A stretch of 64,000 bases of DNA from Streblospio benedicti (Eukaryota > Annelida > Polychaeta > Spionida > Spionidae): assembly GCA_019095985.1 (NCBI GenBank), contig CM032666.1, positions 1,179,450 through 1,243,449 of the forward strand, given 5' to 3'. Of the stretch, positions 1-10,512 are shown piece by piece; positions within the stretch are counted from its first letter, which is position 1, and every line of letters starts with the position of its first letter. The notes below the pieces were generated by a model that was not told the DNA's origin, searched no databases, and was given only the letters and a program-made list of their open reading frames with translations. The position numbers were made by a program, and so were the translations under genes.

Positions 1-149
1 CTCCTCCCACCTGCCTACACAGCGTGCTAGGGAAACACATTCCATATCATGGTTTTTACGTTGTTAACCAAAATGTACATTAATACAAGGTGATGCCACA
101 ATAGTGGGAAAATTTGAAGTATGTGAACCATTGCTGGGTGACTGTCAGA

Positions 150-292
150 AGAGTGAGTTGTGTTGGTGATTGACACTGATGTGTAGTGTATTCTACGGGG
201 TCGTGAGTTTGAATCCCGAGAGGGCCACTTGATGTAGTCAAATGGAAGCTTAAGGTTGAAAACATGCTTGATATAGAAAACAGAGATGAACA
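150..292 (+). repeat. SINE-A copy (tRNA-derived)
   Basis: A tRNA-like B box (GTGAGTTTGAATCCC near 206) is followed by a body, GGCCACTTGATGTAGTCAAA, that recurs in reverse orientation near 34.9, 36.0 and 63.6 kb. The internal promoter type and the dispersed copies indicate a tRNA-derived SINE. The exact left end is uncertain. Confidence 0.6.
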
Positions 293-415
293 AAATTGTA
301 TTGTGGGTGCAGCATTTTAGTGTGAATCATTCCTAATAATTTGCAGATTCAGTGTCTAAGGAAAAAAATTTTAATGTCCAAAAAGTAGTGGAATAAAATG
401 AGTGTTTGATGGTTA
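293..415 (+). repeat. Dispersed repeat R-C copy
   Basis: Contains GCATTTTAGTGTGAATCATT, then GTGTCTAAGG, then GTAGTGGAATAAAAT. The same ordered blocks occur near 4.25 kb and 54.8 kb, with end fragments near 30.75 kb and (minus) 35.38 kb. Coding potential and family are unknown. Confidence 0.6.
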
Positions 416-631
416 GCAGGAGGACTTGGTTAATACAATCACGACAGCTTATACAGGATCAGCAGTAAGTCATGTAGCACATTGATTGGTGTTTGGACGG
501 TAAGCAGAGGAGTTGGTACCATCCCCTCCCCTCATACACATCAGTAATAAATCACACAGAGCACAATGAGGCAGCTGACACGATTGAAAACACAGTGAAA
601 CCCGAGACTTGCTCTGTCAATGTGGGGAGAT

Positions 632-765
632 TACAGTGGAACCTACATCAAAAACACCCCTACGAAAGGACCACCTCTATAATAAAATCAGTTATATAGG
701 TCTCAAACATATATAAATATACCACCATGAACAATCAATAGAGACCACCCCTCTATTGAGGACAG
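632..765 (+). mobile_element. CAGTAGAACC MITE, degenerate copy
   Basis: Starts with TACAGTGGAACC and carries GGACCACCTCTATAATAA and GAGACCACCCCTCTATTGAG modules. No 3' terminus is visible. Confidence 0.6.
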
Positions 766-960
766 CATTCGGGTGTTCTTATTATAGTGGTTGTAACGTT
801 CTGACAACAGTGCTATTGTCGCGTTGATGGGGTCCCGACCCCCCACCGGCAAAATAATCACCTCTAGCTAGCCAGTCTAGAGAACAGGAAGTGGTTCTGC
901 TAGCACATTAGCAGCCCATCTGGAGCAGTGGATAGTAAATTAGTGGATGTCAGCAGTAAG

Positions 961-1035
961 CAGTGCTTTACCATGCTACATTCACATCGCATCATATTCT
1001 GTTCATGCATATGTGATTTGCTCTAAGAATTAACA
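961..1035 (+). repeat. Dispersed repeat R-D copy
   Basis: A block of about 75 bp (GCTTTACCATGCTACATTCA to GATTTGCTCTAA) matches 16073-16155 on the plus strand and 31562-31650 on the minus strand. Function unknown; probably a small transposon derivative. Confidence 0.6.
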
Positions 1036-1420
1036 TGGTGCAGGGGCGCGTGGTGGTGGTTAGAGGCAATGGCAACAACTTTCACAAACCAGTACACTTC
1101 TTTTCATGTAGTGGGCATTTTTAAATGAAACTGAGGTCTATTACCAACTTATTGTTAACATGACAAGGAATCTCACGTTTTTTGTATTGCTATATATGTC
1201 AAATGGTACCAGTTAGTAAAGATTCTCTTGCAATCGATTTGTCATAGATAAAAATGAGAAATATACTTAGAACAATGAAAGAAGCATATTTCATTTACGT
1301 GAAATATGGCCATTTTACACTACTTTTAAATATGCCAAACGCTTCAACCATTTTCAGTACTCCAACTTGTGCATCCATAACAAAGAGATGGGCTTGCGAA
1401 GGGTCAATAGTATTGGCTGC
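1036..1420. other. Intergenic stretch, nothing recognised
   Basis: AT-rich sequence with no supported gene or repeat. Short open frames around 1254-1451 have no recognisable motif. Confidence 0.5.
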
Positions 1421-1570
1421 GTCCTCTATTATAAAGAGACCACCTCTATAATGAGACCGCTCATTGTAGTCCCAAATCTCCACCAAGAGACCGAAATGAA
1501 CCTTCATATAACGGCCACCTCTTCAATGAGACCACTTGAGGCCAGCCTTTGGTTCACCTCAATAGAGAGA
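1421..1570 (+). mobile_element. CAGTAGAACC MITE, degenerate copy
   Basis: Modules AGAGACCACCTCTATAATGA and AATGAGACCACTTGAGGCCA are present in the usual order. Both outer termini are worn. Confidence 0.6.
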
Positions 1571-1790
1571 TCAGACTGTATGACATAGCAGTGACCACTT
1601 GACCGGCTGGTACGTGATTGACACCTGTCAATCATTCTTCCCTCTCATGTATGATTACACGTCTCTAACATGTCTAATGATTAAAGACTGACCCAATGAT
1701 GGTCACAATCCATCAATGATGACAAGTAGGTCAGATCTATAAATTTTACATTTTTCTATATTTTTCATGCATCTCAAGTTATAGCCTCAA

Positions 1791-1896
1791 TTGGTCTCAC
1801 TAGAGAGGTGGTCTTTTATGCTACTTCATGGTGGTCGCTTGATGGAGGTTGGAATAGATCCCTGTACAAAGGGTTAGAGGTGGGTCTTAAAAGAGA
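1791..1896 (-). mobile_element. CAGTAGAACC MITE fragment
   Basis: Reverse-orientation modules (CTAGAGAGGTGGTCTTTTAT, then GATGGAGGTTGG) without termini. Confidence 0.45.
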
Positions 1897-2090
1897 GTTC
1901 ATCATGTAATGATTGAAGGTTATAGTGTAATTACTACATTTACACGTAATTAGTAAATAATTAAAGAGTGTTCCCAATAATATGTCACATCCATCAATGT
2001 ACATGTATTTTATGACAGATGTAACGTCTGTCTCTTTACCCCTATTTGGCCTCCACAGGTCACTGGGTGCAGACATCGATAGTAAAACTG

Positions 2091-2248
2091 GTTAATACAA
2101 CCTCTGTAGAGGGAACAACTCGATAATGGGACCATTTTTCACAGTTCCAAGTTTTCATAATAAAAAGATCTGTGAACCTGCATACAGAGACCACCTCTCT
2201 ATTGAGACCACTTGAGGCCAGTCCAAGGGGTGGTCTTAATAGAGGGGG
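2091..2248 (+). mobile_element. CAGTAGAACC MITE, degenerate copy
   Basis: AATACAACCTCTGTAGAGG at the left, a central CCATTTTTCACAGTTCCAAG block, then AGAGACCACCTCTCTATTGA and GGTGGTCTTAATAGAGG. Confidence 0.65.
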
Positions 2249-2254
2249 TCTATT

Positions 2255-2500
2255 ACCAATTCCTCTGAGTTTGTGTCTCAAGTCTCATCATGGAAGCTCG
2301 TTCAGTTTACAGAGATTTGTGACAGTAAGAGATAATCTTATTATAGAGGTGGTCTCTTTCTTCATAAAGTGGTCTTTTACCAATTCCAATGAGTGTGTGT
2401 CTCTAGTGGCCTCATCATTCAGTTTGCAGAGATTTGGGACAGAAAGAGATAATCTTACTATAGAGGTGGTCTCTTTCTTCATAGAGTGGTTTTAATTGAA
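2255..2500 (-). repeat. Two-copy tandem duplication (about 124 bp) inside MITE sequence
   Basis: ACCAATTCCTCTGAGTTTGT at 2257 is followed one period later by ACCAATTCCAATGAGTGTGT near 2380. Both units end in TATAGAGGTGGTCTCTTTCT. The unit contains reverse-orientation MITE modules, so the duplication arose within or next to a MITE. Confidence 0.65.
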
Positions 2501-2661
2501 GTTTTAAGTGCACATATTGTCGCTGTTTCATCAATTTATGCCATATGTATAGGTGGTGATAGTTGCACACCGCCTCTAACCCTGGGTTACTACCGCTCCC
2601 TATACGCAGGAAGTGGATATCAGCCTCCCATCTGGACTGCGTATCAACCATTTAACAAGCA

Positions 2662-2692
2662 CGTGTGCGTGTGCGTGTGAGCGTGTGTTTTA
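2662..2692 (+). repeat. GT-rich microsatellite
   Basis: An interrupted (GTGTGC)n-like tract, low complexity only. Confidence 0.6.
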
Positions 2693-2731
2693 AATGCAAA
2701 CTGTTGATGTGAAAACTTTTATGCTCCACTA

Positions 2732-2975
2732 TACAGAACTGTCAATTAAGATCACCTCTATAATAGGACTTTTCCTCAAGATTAGAAATCTTCATAAAAT
2801 ACATTACATTGAAGTGGCAATCTATGACCTTTGTGAGAGTGTAGTGTGTATGCTGACATCTGCCTATTAACAGCTGACTATTGAAGAGCCTATTAAGACA
2901 GCCTCTTTAATGAGACTACTGTTAACTTCCATCTAAAATGACCCAAGCTGGTCTTACTAGAGATGTTCTACTGTA
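2732..2975 (+). mobile_element. CAGTAGAACC MITE, broken copy
   Basis: Left part TACAGAACTGTCAATTAAGA with CACCTCTATAATAGGAC. Right part ends GATGTTCTACTGTA. About 80 bp of unrelated sequence separates them. Confidence 0.5.
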
Positions 2976-2994
2976 TCTGTTTCATCCATTATCA

Positions 2995-3085
2995 TGTCAC
3001 AGGAAGCACATTCTGCCGGGACATCTGTTCCTCATAGCGCAGCGTTGGGTCGCAGGTTTGATTCTCATTAGTGTACAGCCTGGTC
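2995..3085 (+). repeat. Possible tRNA-derived SINE fragment
   Basis: CATAGCGCAGCGTTGGG resembles a tRNA A box, and GGTCGCAGGTTTGATTCTCA resembles a B box. The arms do not fold as a clean cloverleaf, so this is not called a tRNA gene. Confidence 0.35.
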
Positions 3086-3156
3086 ATTGTGTCAGGGTCA
3101 TGGGAAGATTGAGACGGGAGAATGGGGGCGTTTAAAGGGCAACACAGGAGATAAGC

Positions 3157-3375
3157 TGTCTAGAGACCACCCAGGGACACACATAGAGAGGGGGTCTCTT
3201 TATTCAGAGGTTCATGTTGATCTATTCAACTGCCCCCACTCCCACCCCATGGTGCAAGATTAGAATACCATTTTCATAAAGCTGCCAAAATGAACCTCTG
3301 TACAGATACCACCTCTCTATTGAGACCACCAAACACTGGGCCTAAAAGTGGTACTAATAGAGATGTACTACTGTC
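3157..3375 (+). mobile_element. CAGTAGAACC MITE, degenerate copy
   Basis: CATAAAGCTGCCAAAATGAA, then ACCACCTCTCTATTGAGACC, then GATGTACTACTGT at the right. The left part has been rearranged and carries the 9-mer GACCACCCA at 3165-3173. Confidence 0.6.
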
Positions 3376-3543
3376 TTTAAAAATATAGCAGACTAGACAC
3401 ATGTGTTTCCCCATATCTTTATCTTCCCATTTAATATACCATTCATACACTTCACTTATTTAAATTCCTCGCCTGTTCACTTTGTCTCAAACTAATAGAC
3501 TGTCAAAATACGGATTGACGTCAGTTTTCTTTGCTTGCCAAAA

Positions 3544-3721
3544 TACAGTAGAACCTCCAATTAAGATTGCCTCTATGAAAATACTACCTCTATAATAAGA
3601 TCGTTTTTCACAATCCTAAACTATAAAGAGATCTTGTGAGCCTCCATAAAGAGACCACCTCTGTAATTAAACTACTCAAGGTCATCATAAGGTTGTCTAA
3701 ATAGAGAGGTTCTTCCGTGTA
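3544..3721 (+). mobile_element. CAGTAGAACC MITE, near-complete
   Basis: Begins TACAGTAGAACCTCCAATTA and ends GAGAGGTTCTTCCGTGTA. Length 178 bp, typical for the family. Confidence 0.75.
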
Positions 3722-3919
3722 TTAAGACGTCTTTCCGTGACACTCTGTATGAAGACATTTCCCGCTGTGGAGAAAGATGACGGTTCATTATTCTAGCTCA
3801 TAGTTAGTTCTGTAATGATGACAAATCATGGATGCCACCGAAACTCCGCCCAGAAACTCCTCGCTCCATACTTCACTGGTGGCTGTCACGCGGACACTTG
3901 TGCCGCGTGTCTGAGCAGG

Positions 3920-4100
3920 ATACAGGGAGCCCCAGGGAGCAGCTAGCAAAGGGGCCTGGTTCAGTCGTCTATTGTTGAGGATAGATCAAGCAGCACTGAT
4001 ACCCGAGGGCTACCCCTCATATACAGTAGACACGCAGGGAGCAGCTAGTAACTCCCCAGGGCTACACACAGGGAGCAGCTAGCCGTGGGCCCTCATATAC
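3920..4100 (+). repeat. Short direct repeats with CAGGGAGCAGCTAG
   Basis: CAGGGAGCAGCTAG occurs three times (near 3932, 4036 and 4069), and CTCATATACAGT(A/G)GACA occurs twice. This is a local scrambled duplication of unknown origin. Confidence 0.6.
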
Positions 4101-4149
4101 AGTGGACAATTGAATTTGTAAACACTTGTGTGCTGTATGCTTCTTACTA

Positions 4150-4385
4150 AATGGCTGTTTCACGAAGTTAAAGTCTGAATGAAAATGTTGAAATTTTCGG
4201 TAAGTGTGTGCATCTTTTCAAGTTTAATGTGGAAGCACAAAAATTCTAATGTGGGTGCGGCATTTTAGTGTGAATCATTTCCAATAGTTTACAACACGTG
4301 TCTAAGGGGAACATTGCTACAGTTCCAAAAGAAGTTGCATAAACTTGCTACAGTCCCAAAAATAGTGGCATAAACTTGACCCTCA
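4150..4385 (+). repeat. Dispersed repeat R-C copy
   Basis: AAAGTCTGAATGAAAATGTT, GTGCGGCATTTTAGTGTGAA and GTGTCTAAGG occur in the same order as at 54548-54865. The right end has a short internal duplication (GCTACAGT(T/C)CCAAAA). Confidence 0.65.
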
Positions 4386-5074
4386 ATGCCTAAGCTCACA
4401 ATATCTCACATGTATGCTCATATGAGCTGTAGGCACAATCATGTGTGTTAGATGCTCCCTCATTGGTAGCAAAGCATTGCTGTACAAAATCATACGACAC
4501 ACCCACTCACGAACCCACTCTAGCCCAGAAGCTGGCACTTGCTCCGCCTGCCTGCCCCTCTGTGTGGCTGCACCAAGAGGTCCAACAGGTGCTATGCCCC
4601 AGGGGTGTACACTCACTATAATATACATACACAAAGAAAGCTGTCAAATTACTGTACACCACTTGTGCACAGGCGGGGTGGGCGGGGGAGGGGCCTCTAG
4701 AGCTAAAACTTCTGGGCCCTTGCTCCAAGGCTGCCGGGGTCGACTGAGGGTAGAGATCCGCCCCACAGCAGCTGTTGCCCTATAGTAAGACAGGTGTGAC
4801 CGGCGTAGAACTGATCCGTGGGAGGGTCCTGAGTCCCCTCACCCCGTCAGGTGGAGAACCCTGTTGTGGGTGGAGGGTTTGGTGGTGATTTGTTCTGACA
4901 TAGAGACGGATCTGAGGCGAGGGGGAAGTCAGGCAGAACAGACTTTAATGGGGGGTCGTGGAGGGTTTTGACACATGTAGGCTATTCACTCTCAATTCAA
5001 GCTCTAGTTCTGAAGGCTGAAGTTAATTTGTCAATAAACTTATAGAAACAACCTGCAATGAAGCCCACTTCTCA
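4386..5074. other. GC-richer intergenic stretch
   Basis: More GC-rich than the rest of the window, with open frames of 73-114 codons on both strands that I do not recognise. There is no start context, domain or splice evidence that decides for a gene. Confidence 0.4.
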
Positions 5075-5265
5075 AATAAACCTCTAAAAAGAGACCACCT
5101 CTATTGAGACCACTTCTCGAGGCCCCAAACCTCCATCATGATATCAAGAGACGACTATAAACCTCTGTAAAGATTCCACCTGTCTATCATGACCACTTTA
5201 GGCCAGGTGTGGGCTTAATACAGAGGTTCAAGTATAGATGGTCTCCATATAAGGGTTCTACTGAA
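5075..5265 (+). mobile_element. CAGTAGAACC MITE, degenerate copy
   Basis: AACCTCTAAAAAGAGACCAC at the left and AGGGTTCTACTGAA at the right, with the usual GACCACTT..GGCC centre. Confidence 0.6.
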
Positions 5266-5421
5266 CATGTTTCGAGACAAAACCGGATCAAAGGCTTTGT
5301 TAACGCGAGTCGTGACATCGGTCTCAATGGTCACAGTAATTATTGCATTCACCCAACAAGGTCGGTTCTTCAATAGTTAATGTGGGACATTTTGACAAGA
5401 TCTGGATCGTGACGTCGTATG

Positions 5422-5603
5422 TACAGTAGAACCTCCAAATAAGACCACCTCTCTACTGAGACCACCTCTATAATAAGATCACTTTTCATGGTCCAAAACC
5501 TTCACAAAGCTACCAAAATGAACCGTTATATAGAGACCACCTCTCTATTGAGACCACCTAACAATGGGCCCAAAGGTGGTCCTAATAGGGAGGTTGTATT
5601 GTA
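5422..5603 (+). mobile_element. CAGTAGAACC MITE, full-length reference copy
   Basis: Begins TACAGTAGAACCTCCAAATA and ends GGGAGGTTGTATTGTA, 182 bp. It shows all modules: two adjacent GAGACCACCTCT units, the TTTTCATGGTCC centre, AAAGCTACCAAAATGAAC, a third AGAGACCACCTCTCTATTGA unit, and the inverted 3' arm AAAGGTGGTCCTAATAGG. The family has no coding capacity and must have been mobilised in trans. Confidence 0.85.
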
Positions 5604-6674
5604 TCTGTGAATGGTCAGACATATGATTAGTCTCAATGTCAGTCTGGAGCTAAATAATTGCAATTGTGTAATGTCATAATTGCCATTATGTCTGGTCTGT
5701 GGGGAACAATGAAATATGGATATGACTTTGGGCAGATTTTGCTGTGAGAAGATTTATTCTTTGACCATGAAGGTCGCTCTATTGAACGGAATGTTTAATG
5801 TTTGATGTTTTTCATATTGTGGGTTTTGTCTGGTTGCTGTATGGAAATATGTATATGCTTTTAGTTGCAAGATTCATGAAACATTTGTCAGAATTCACAT
5901 ATGTATGTTTTTTCTTAAGGTGGAAAGTGTTACAATCACTGGACTTTTGTAACATTGGAAGTAAACAATAACTTCTCGTGAGCGAGTTACTACTAGTAGA
6001 CGAACTAAGTACATCTATTTTTATCAATTTCACCAGCTATTGAAATCAAAACCTCATTCATATAACATGGAACATTTCTGAAGGCCTAACCCAATAAAAA
6101 TCATGACGTTTTAGGTTATCTTTTTCTAACTCAATATTCTATCTCAAAGTGCCATTTACAATATAAAAAACTATCTGAACAGTTTTGTGAATGTGAGCAG
6201 CATGTGTGACCCCTGACCCTGACCTGACCCCGGCATGTTGTCCCCATTCGCTGGGATCTGTGGTCCAATGACAGGTGCTGTGATTGGCTGTCATCAGGAC
6301 AGTGAGTTATGGGAGATAAGGAAATCCTCACTCAGCTATGGACACTTGTGCAGACTTTTCTCATGTAACAGGGTACAGTGAATGTCAACAACGGAAGAGT
6401 GAAGGATGGAAACAGTAAACCTCCCATATATTCTTTATAATGATATATTCTCTGCCTTATATCTCTTTTTCTCTCATCTTTCACTTCTCTCTATTAATAA
6501 TGTAAGTAAATTATGTAGTAAACAATGGTAATCCTCTACAATGGAAGGATTTGTGAGTGCAAATTGGGTTCTGTTGTTGAGGATATTTACTGTGACTGTA
6601 GCATTGTATTGTGTCATTGTATTGTATCAAGCGTTATAACTGCAGTAGGGCAGTGTGTCCAATGGTGTCAAGCT
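5604..6674. other. Intergenic stretch, nothing recognised
   Basis: AT-rich single-copy-looking DNA. Open frames of 66-73 codons have no recognisable domain. Confidence 0.45.
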
Positions 6675-6750
6675 ACATGAAATAGAGCCATCCGGGCGGC
6701 CCGGTGCTGGCTGATTTCAGCACAGGCCTTTCGGTTCAAAGTTCCTCACC
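6675..6750 (+). repeat. Dispersed repeat R-E copy
   Basis: ATGAAATAGAGCCATCC, then GCCCGGTGCTGGCTGATTTC and AGCACAGGCC. The same blocks occur at 17349-17425. Two copies only were noticed; family unknown. Confidence 0.55.
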
Positions 6751-7345
6751 CGGCTAGTTTTTTGAAGTTCTCAATCTTAACATAATCAATCACTTTTTGC
6801 TACGTTTCATAGTGATTTTATATAGAACACAATGATTAGAACATGTGGAGTAGAAATCCACTGAGAGCACTCAGTTTGCGCAGATTTTTGTATAAAAACT
6901 TGTTCTCGACTCATGATGTCGCCCCCCACCCCCTGAATCTCAAGTCCAGTATATGTGATGTTCTGATAGTCATAGCAATGCTGTCATAGACTATATATAT
7001 GTAAAAAAATCACATTGCTTTTTAGTGTAAGAAAAGTCAATTATAATGATTCGGAGGCAGAATTTTAACAATTGAATCAACTTTATAACAAATAAATCAT
7101 CCTCAAGTTTGAAATTTGATATCAAGCTCGACAGAAATGCAAGTTTAAAGATCAGGCGATTAAAAACTAAGCAAACTTGCACCATTTGATTATAGTTCAA
7201 ATTGATTAAACCAAATCACACTCCACCTCTATGATTACAAATTATGGAAAAATATGATTGTGTGTATGAAGTATTATGTGAACATATGATTATCTTGATA
7301 CCATTGAATGTTGCAAACTTGACCTTGTACGCGGTAAACTTGTAC
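6751..7345. other. Intergenic stretch, nothing recognised
   Basis: AT-rich, with no supported gene. The open frame 6991-7200 (minus) lacks any domain signature. Confidence 0.45.
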
Positions 7346-7533
7346 TGTACAACCTCCAATTTTTACCACCTCTGTAAAAAGACCACCTTAGTAATAAGAT
7401 CATTTTTAATGTCCCAAACCCTCTTAAATTGACCATTATGATTCTGCATAAAGACTCAAAAAAGAGACCACCTCTCTATTACGAGCACTTGACTCCGGTC
7501 CATGGGTGGTCTTAATAGGGAGGTTCTACTGTA
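7346..7533 (+). mobile_element. CAGTAGAACC MITE, near-complete
   Basis: Left end TGTACAACCTCCAATTTT is worn; the right end GGGAGGTTCTACTGTA is intact. Carries TGGGTGGTC at 7503-7511. Confidence 0.75.
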
Positions 7534-8311
7534 TGTGACCATTTGGCGAATGTTTTGATCATGAGGAGTCTCATGAAATAATGAAACAAGCACCACGTTT
7601 TTATACGATCCTTTATTCACTACTGTGGCCACAGATATAATCGATCTCGGGACTTCGCCATTATTATAACAGCGACGATACACTAATTTTGGATGATATC
7701 AAGAAAAAACGCACCGAAAAAGATAAATTCTTTTATTGTAAAGACTTGTATATTAGTCTATTTTACATAGAAGTACTTGCAGGCCTTAAGTGGGGTCCAA
7801 AATTATGTGCATTTTTTTTCTCCTTTGTAAGACGCTATGTAAAGTTATGGTGTCGCTTTTTAATAATTCTTGATTTGATAGTAAAAACACAAATTTCAGT
7901 TTTTTTCTTTAAAGTTCTATTCTACAAAGAGAATTCTATGACAAACAAAAATGACTACTTTCACAATTGTTTTCATTTATTTACACGTAGTATTTCTCAA
8001 AACACATTGATGTAGGTCTCCAGTGAGCAGGTTCATTGCAGAATATCAGCAGAATGTAAACCAGCTCTAATAAATGGTATTCATTCATTAGGTATACGGA
8101 AAAATGAACACAAGAAATATATACAAAACAGTGAATTCCCTCATAATCAAGTTACGGTTTAGCTAATAAGATTTTTCAACAGGATATCTTTAGTTGATTC
8201 GTTCAGTATTACTTCACATTTTGAACAGCAAATTTACCAAGGAGTAGAAAGTATCCAGATTAACTAAATATCTAAACTTAATTTAGAAAAGTGATGCTGA
8301 GTAATAACAGC
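7534..8311. other. 3' flank of the minus-strand zinc-finger gene
   Basis: No repeat recognised. TTTATT at 7976-7981 is an AATAAA on the minus strand, about 330 bases past the stop of the zinc-finger gene. It is a candidate polyadenylation signal; no transcript evidence is available. Confidence 0.4.
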
Positions 8312-9343
8312 TCACTTCTTGGCATGTACAGTCATATGGTGCCTTCTCAAGTTGCCTCCTTGTGTAAATGATTTGCGACAAATATGGCAGTAAAATGGCT
8401 TCTCACCATTGTGCATGTGCTTGTGCATCTTCCGGTTAGAACTTTGAGTAAAACATTTCCCACACTGATCACACATGTATGGTTTCTCTCCCGTGTGAGT
8501 GCGCATATGCTCAACAACAGCAGACCTGTCAGAGAAACTTTTATCACAAACTTCACACTCATAAGGTTTCTCACCCGTGTGAGTTCTCATATGACGTGTC
8601 AGAGTTCCACTATGGCTGAATGATTTCTCACACACTGTACACTGATATTCTTTCTCCCCAGTGTGAATTATCATGTGGCTGGTCAAGGCGCTACTGACAT
8701 TAAAACACTTGCCACATTGACTACACTCATAAGGTTTTTCTCCAGTATGAATTCTCATATGTTTTGACAGAGCTCCCTTTTCCCTGAATGGTTTCTCACA
8801 AACTATACACTGATATTTTTTCTCTCCAGTGTGGATTCTCATGTGGCTGGTCAAGCTTCTTCTTAGTCTAAAACACTTGCCACATTGACTGCACTTGAAT
8901 GGTTTCTCACCAGTGTGAATTCTCAAATGATCTGTCAGATCTCCCTTATATCTGAATGATTTCTCACACACTATACACTGATATCCTTTCTCCCCTGTGT
9001 GGATTCTCATGTGGGTTTTCAAATTTCCACGTTGACTGAATGATTTCTCACACACTGTACACTGATGTTTTTTCTCCCCAGTGTGAGTTCTCATGTGCTG
9101 TGTCAAGTTACTACTGTCACTAAAACACTTGCCACATCGACTGCACTCATATGGTTTCTCACCGGTGTGGATTCTCATGTGGGATTTCAGACCGTCACTT
9201 CGACTGAATGATTTCTCACACACTATGCACTGATGTTCTTTCTCTCCAGTGTTGATGCTCATATGTTTTGTCAGCTTTCCACTTTGGCTGAATGATTTCT
9301 CATATGATGTAGACTTTAGTTGCATGTCACTGTGGTTTGCCAT
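8312..9343 (-). CDS. C2H2 zinc-finger protein, eleven fingers
   Basis: A single open frame of 343 codons made almost entirely of C2H2 fingers joined by TGEK(P/K/E)(Y/H/F) linkers. I count eleven complete fingers from about residue 39 to the C-terminus (the last is [18 protein letters not shown]), preceded by one degenerate finger that has lost its cysteines ([17 protein letters not shown]). Fingers of the CEKSF and CGKCF types tend to alternate, which points to growth by two-finger duplication. Proteins of this form usually bind DNA in the nucleus; the target is unknown. No KRAB, BTB, SCAN or other effector domain is present, so an upstream exon is possible. The start is the first ATG of the frame and matches the start of the paralogue at 49792 (MA, N or K, HSD). 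No defect is visible. Confidence 0.9.
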   Translation of the reverse strand: MANHSDMQLKSTSYEKSFSQSGKLTKHMSINTGEKEHQCIVCEKSFSRSDGLKSHMRIHTGEKPYECSRCGKCFSDSSNLTQHMRTHTGEKKHQCTVCEKSFSQRGNLKTHMRIHTGEKGYQCIVCEKSFRYKGDLTDHLRIHTGEKPFKCSQCGKCFRLRRSLTSHMRIHTGEKKYQCIVCEKPFREKGALSKHMRIHTGEKPYECSQCGKCFNVSSALTSHMIIHTGEKEYQCTVCEKSFSHSGTLTRHMRTHTGEKPYECEVCDKSFSDRSAVVEHMRTHTGEKPYMCDQCGKCFTQSSNRKMHKHMHNGEKPFYCHICRKSFTQGGNLRRHHMTVHAKK

Positions 9344-9957
9344 TTTAATCTGATTTCAAATATGTGGTAATATTGACACACTTTTGCGCAACTCAATTTA
9401 TATTAATCTATTAATAAAATACATGAAATAAGTATGATATCCTTGATGTGTTTGTTTTCAAATTCTTATATTTCTGCAGACAAGGTATCATCTGCTCTGT
9501 ATGAAATTTATAACTTAAAGATATTTCTAATCCCCTTTTAAATTTGCTATTTTGCTAAATAACAAATTGAGATTTTGAAAACCTGAAATTGTTTTATTTA
9601 CAGAATAATATTTCTTGATTCACTATTATGTTTGTTTATGAAAATCTACTTGACTTAAGATTTTAACAGCAAAAGTTAACATTTACAATTTCAAGACACA
9701 ATGCACCGCCCTCCATTTCTACCCACAAAATGCTGCTTTTCCTTTTAAATTGTGCGAGATTCCTTCAAATCCTTGCCTGGTAAAGACCGTCAGTATCATA
9801 TTAATGTGATCAGTTAAAAAGCATACGCATGAAATGGGCACAGAGCAAAGCCTGTTGATTGCCAAACATTTGTATAATTTAGATGGTAGATGTAGTAAGA
9901 TCAAAGTCAAACATTTGTGATAGAGCACGCACGGACCAAATGAATGAGGCTATTAGC
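9344..9957. other. 5' flank of the minus-strand zinc-finger gene
   Basis: AT-rich with no repeat recognised. Any promoter or upstream exon of the gene would lie here or beyond, but I cannot place one. Confidence 0.4.
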
Positions 9958-10083
9958 AAAGAAACCACCTCTATAGCGAGACCACCTTTATATATAGAGC
10001 ATCTCTATAAAAAGACCACCTCTTTTAAGAGATCACTTAATCAAGAGACCTCCTCTATAAAGAGACCAACTTTCTAGTGAGAC
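9958..10083 (+). mobile_element. CAGTAGAACC MITE fragment with extra modules
   Basis: Four successive AGA(G)ACCACCTCT-like modules are packed within 126 bp and there are no outer termini. Confidence 0.55.
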
Positions 10084-10189
10084 AAACTCTACAATGCTGG
10101 TAGTCTTTCGGGTTTGGCTGGCTGCCAAGAAATCGCGGGTCTTAGATAATTTGTCATCTCAAAATTGGGAGTCTTTCTGCTGAGCCATA

Positions 10190-10375
10190 TACCCAATCCG
10201 ACTGTGGAATAGCCCATCCCCTTGGGGGTGGCACGTACACATTATTAGGTACAGGTCACACAAGTAAACACTAATGTGAGTCATGAGCACCACGCACCAA
10301 GGCGGCATGTCTGTATACTCCCCAGGGAGTTGAGAAAGATATCGTTCACAAGGATAATGCCAATGACCTGGTGTG
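10190..10375 (+). repeat. SINE-B copy (body)
   Basis: AATGTGAGTCATGAGC, CTCCCCAGGGAGTTGAGAAA and GCCAATGACCTGGTG match the reverse complement of 13160-13340 in order. The tRNA-like head is poorly preserved. Confidence 0.6.
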
Positions 10376-10455
10376 AATATGTCGCTAGACCATGATAATA
10401 TAGTGAGTTGCGACTGTGATTAAGAACATTTACAGTTACCTTGCGAGTGCTGAAG

Positions 10456-10512
10456 TAGTCTCATTATTGAGGTGGTCTCTTTTAGGAGGTTTGGGATTGG
10501 AAAATAGTCTTG
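10456..10512 (-). mobile_element. CAGTAGAACC MITE fragment
   Basis: CATTATTGAGGTGGTCTCTT and GGAGGTTTGGGATTGG only; no termini. Confidence 0.5.

Noticed and set aside
4441-4785. A 114-codon frame in GC-rich DNA as a gene
   Set aside because: Long frames are expected by chance in GC-rich DNA; there is no recognisable motif and a competing frame lies on the other strand.
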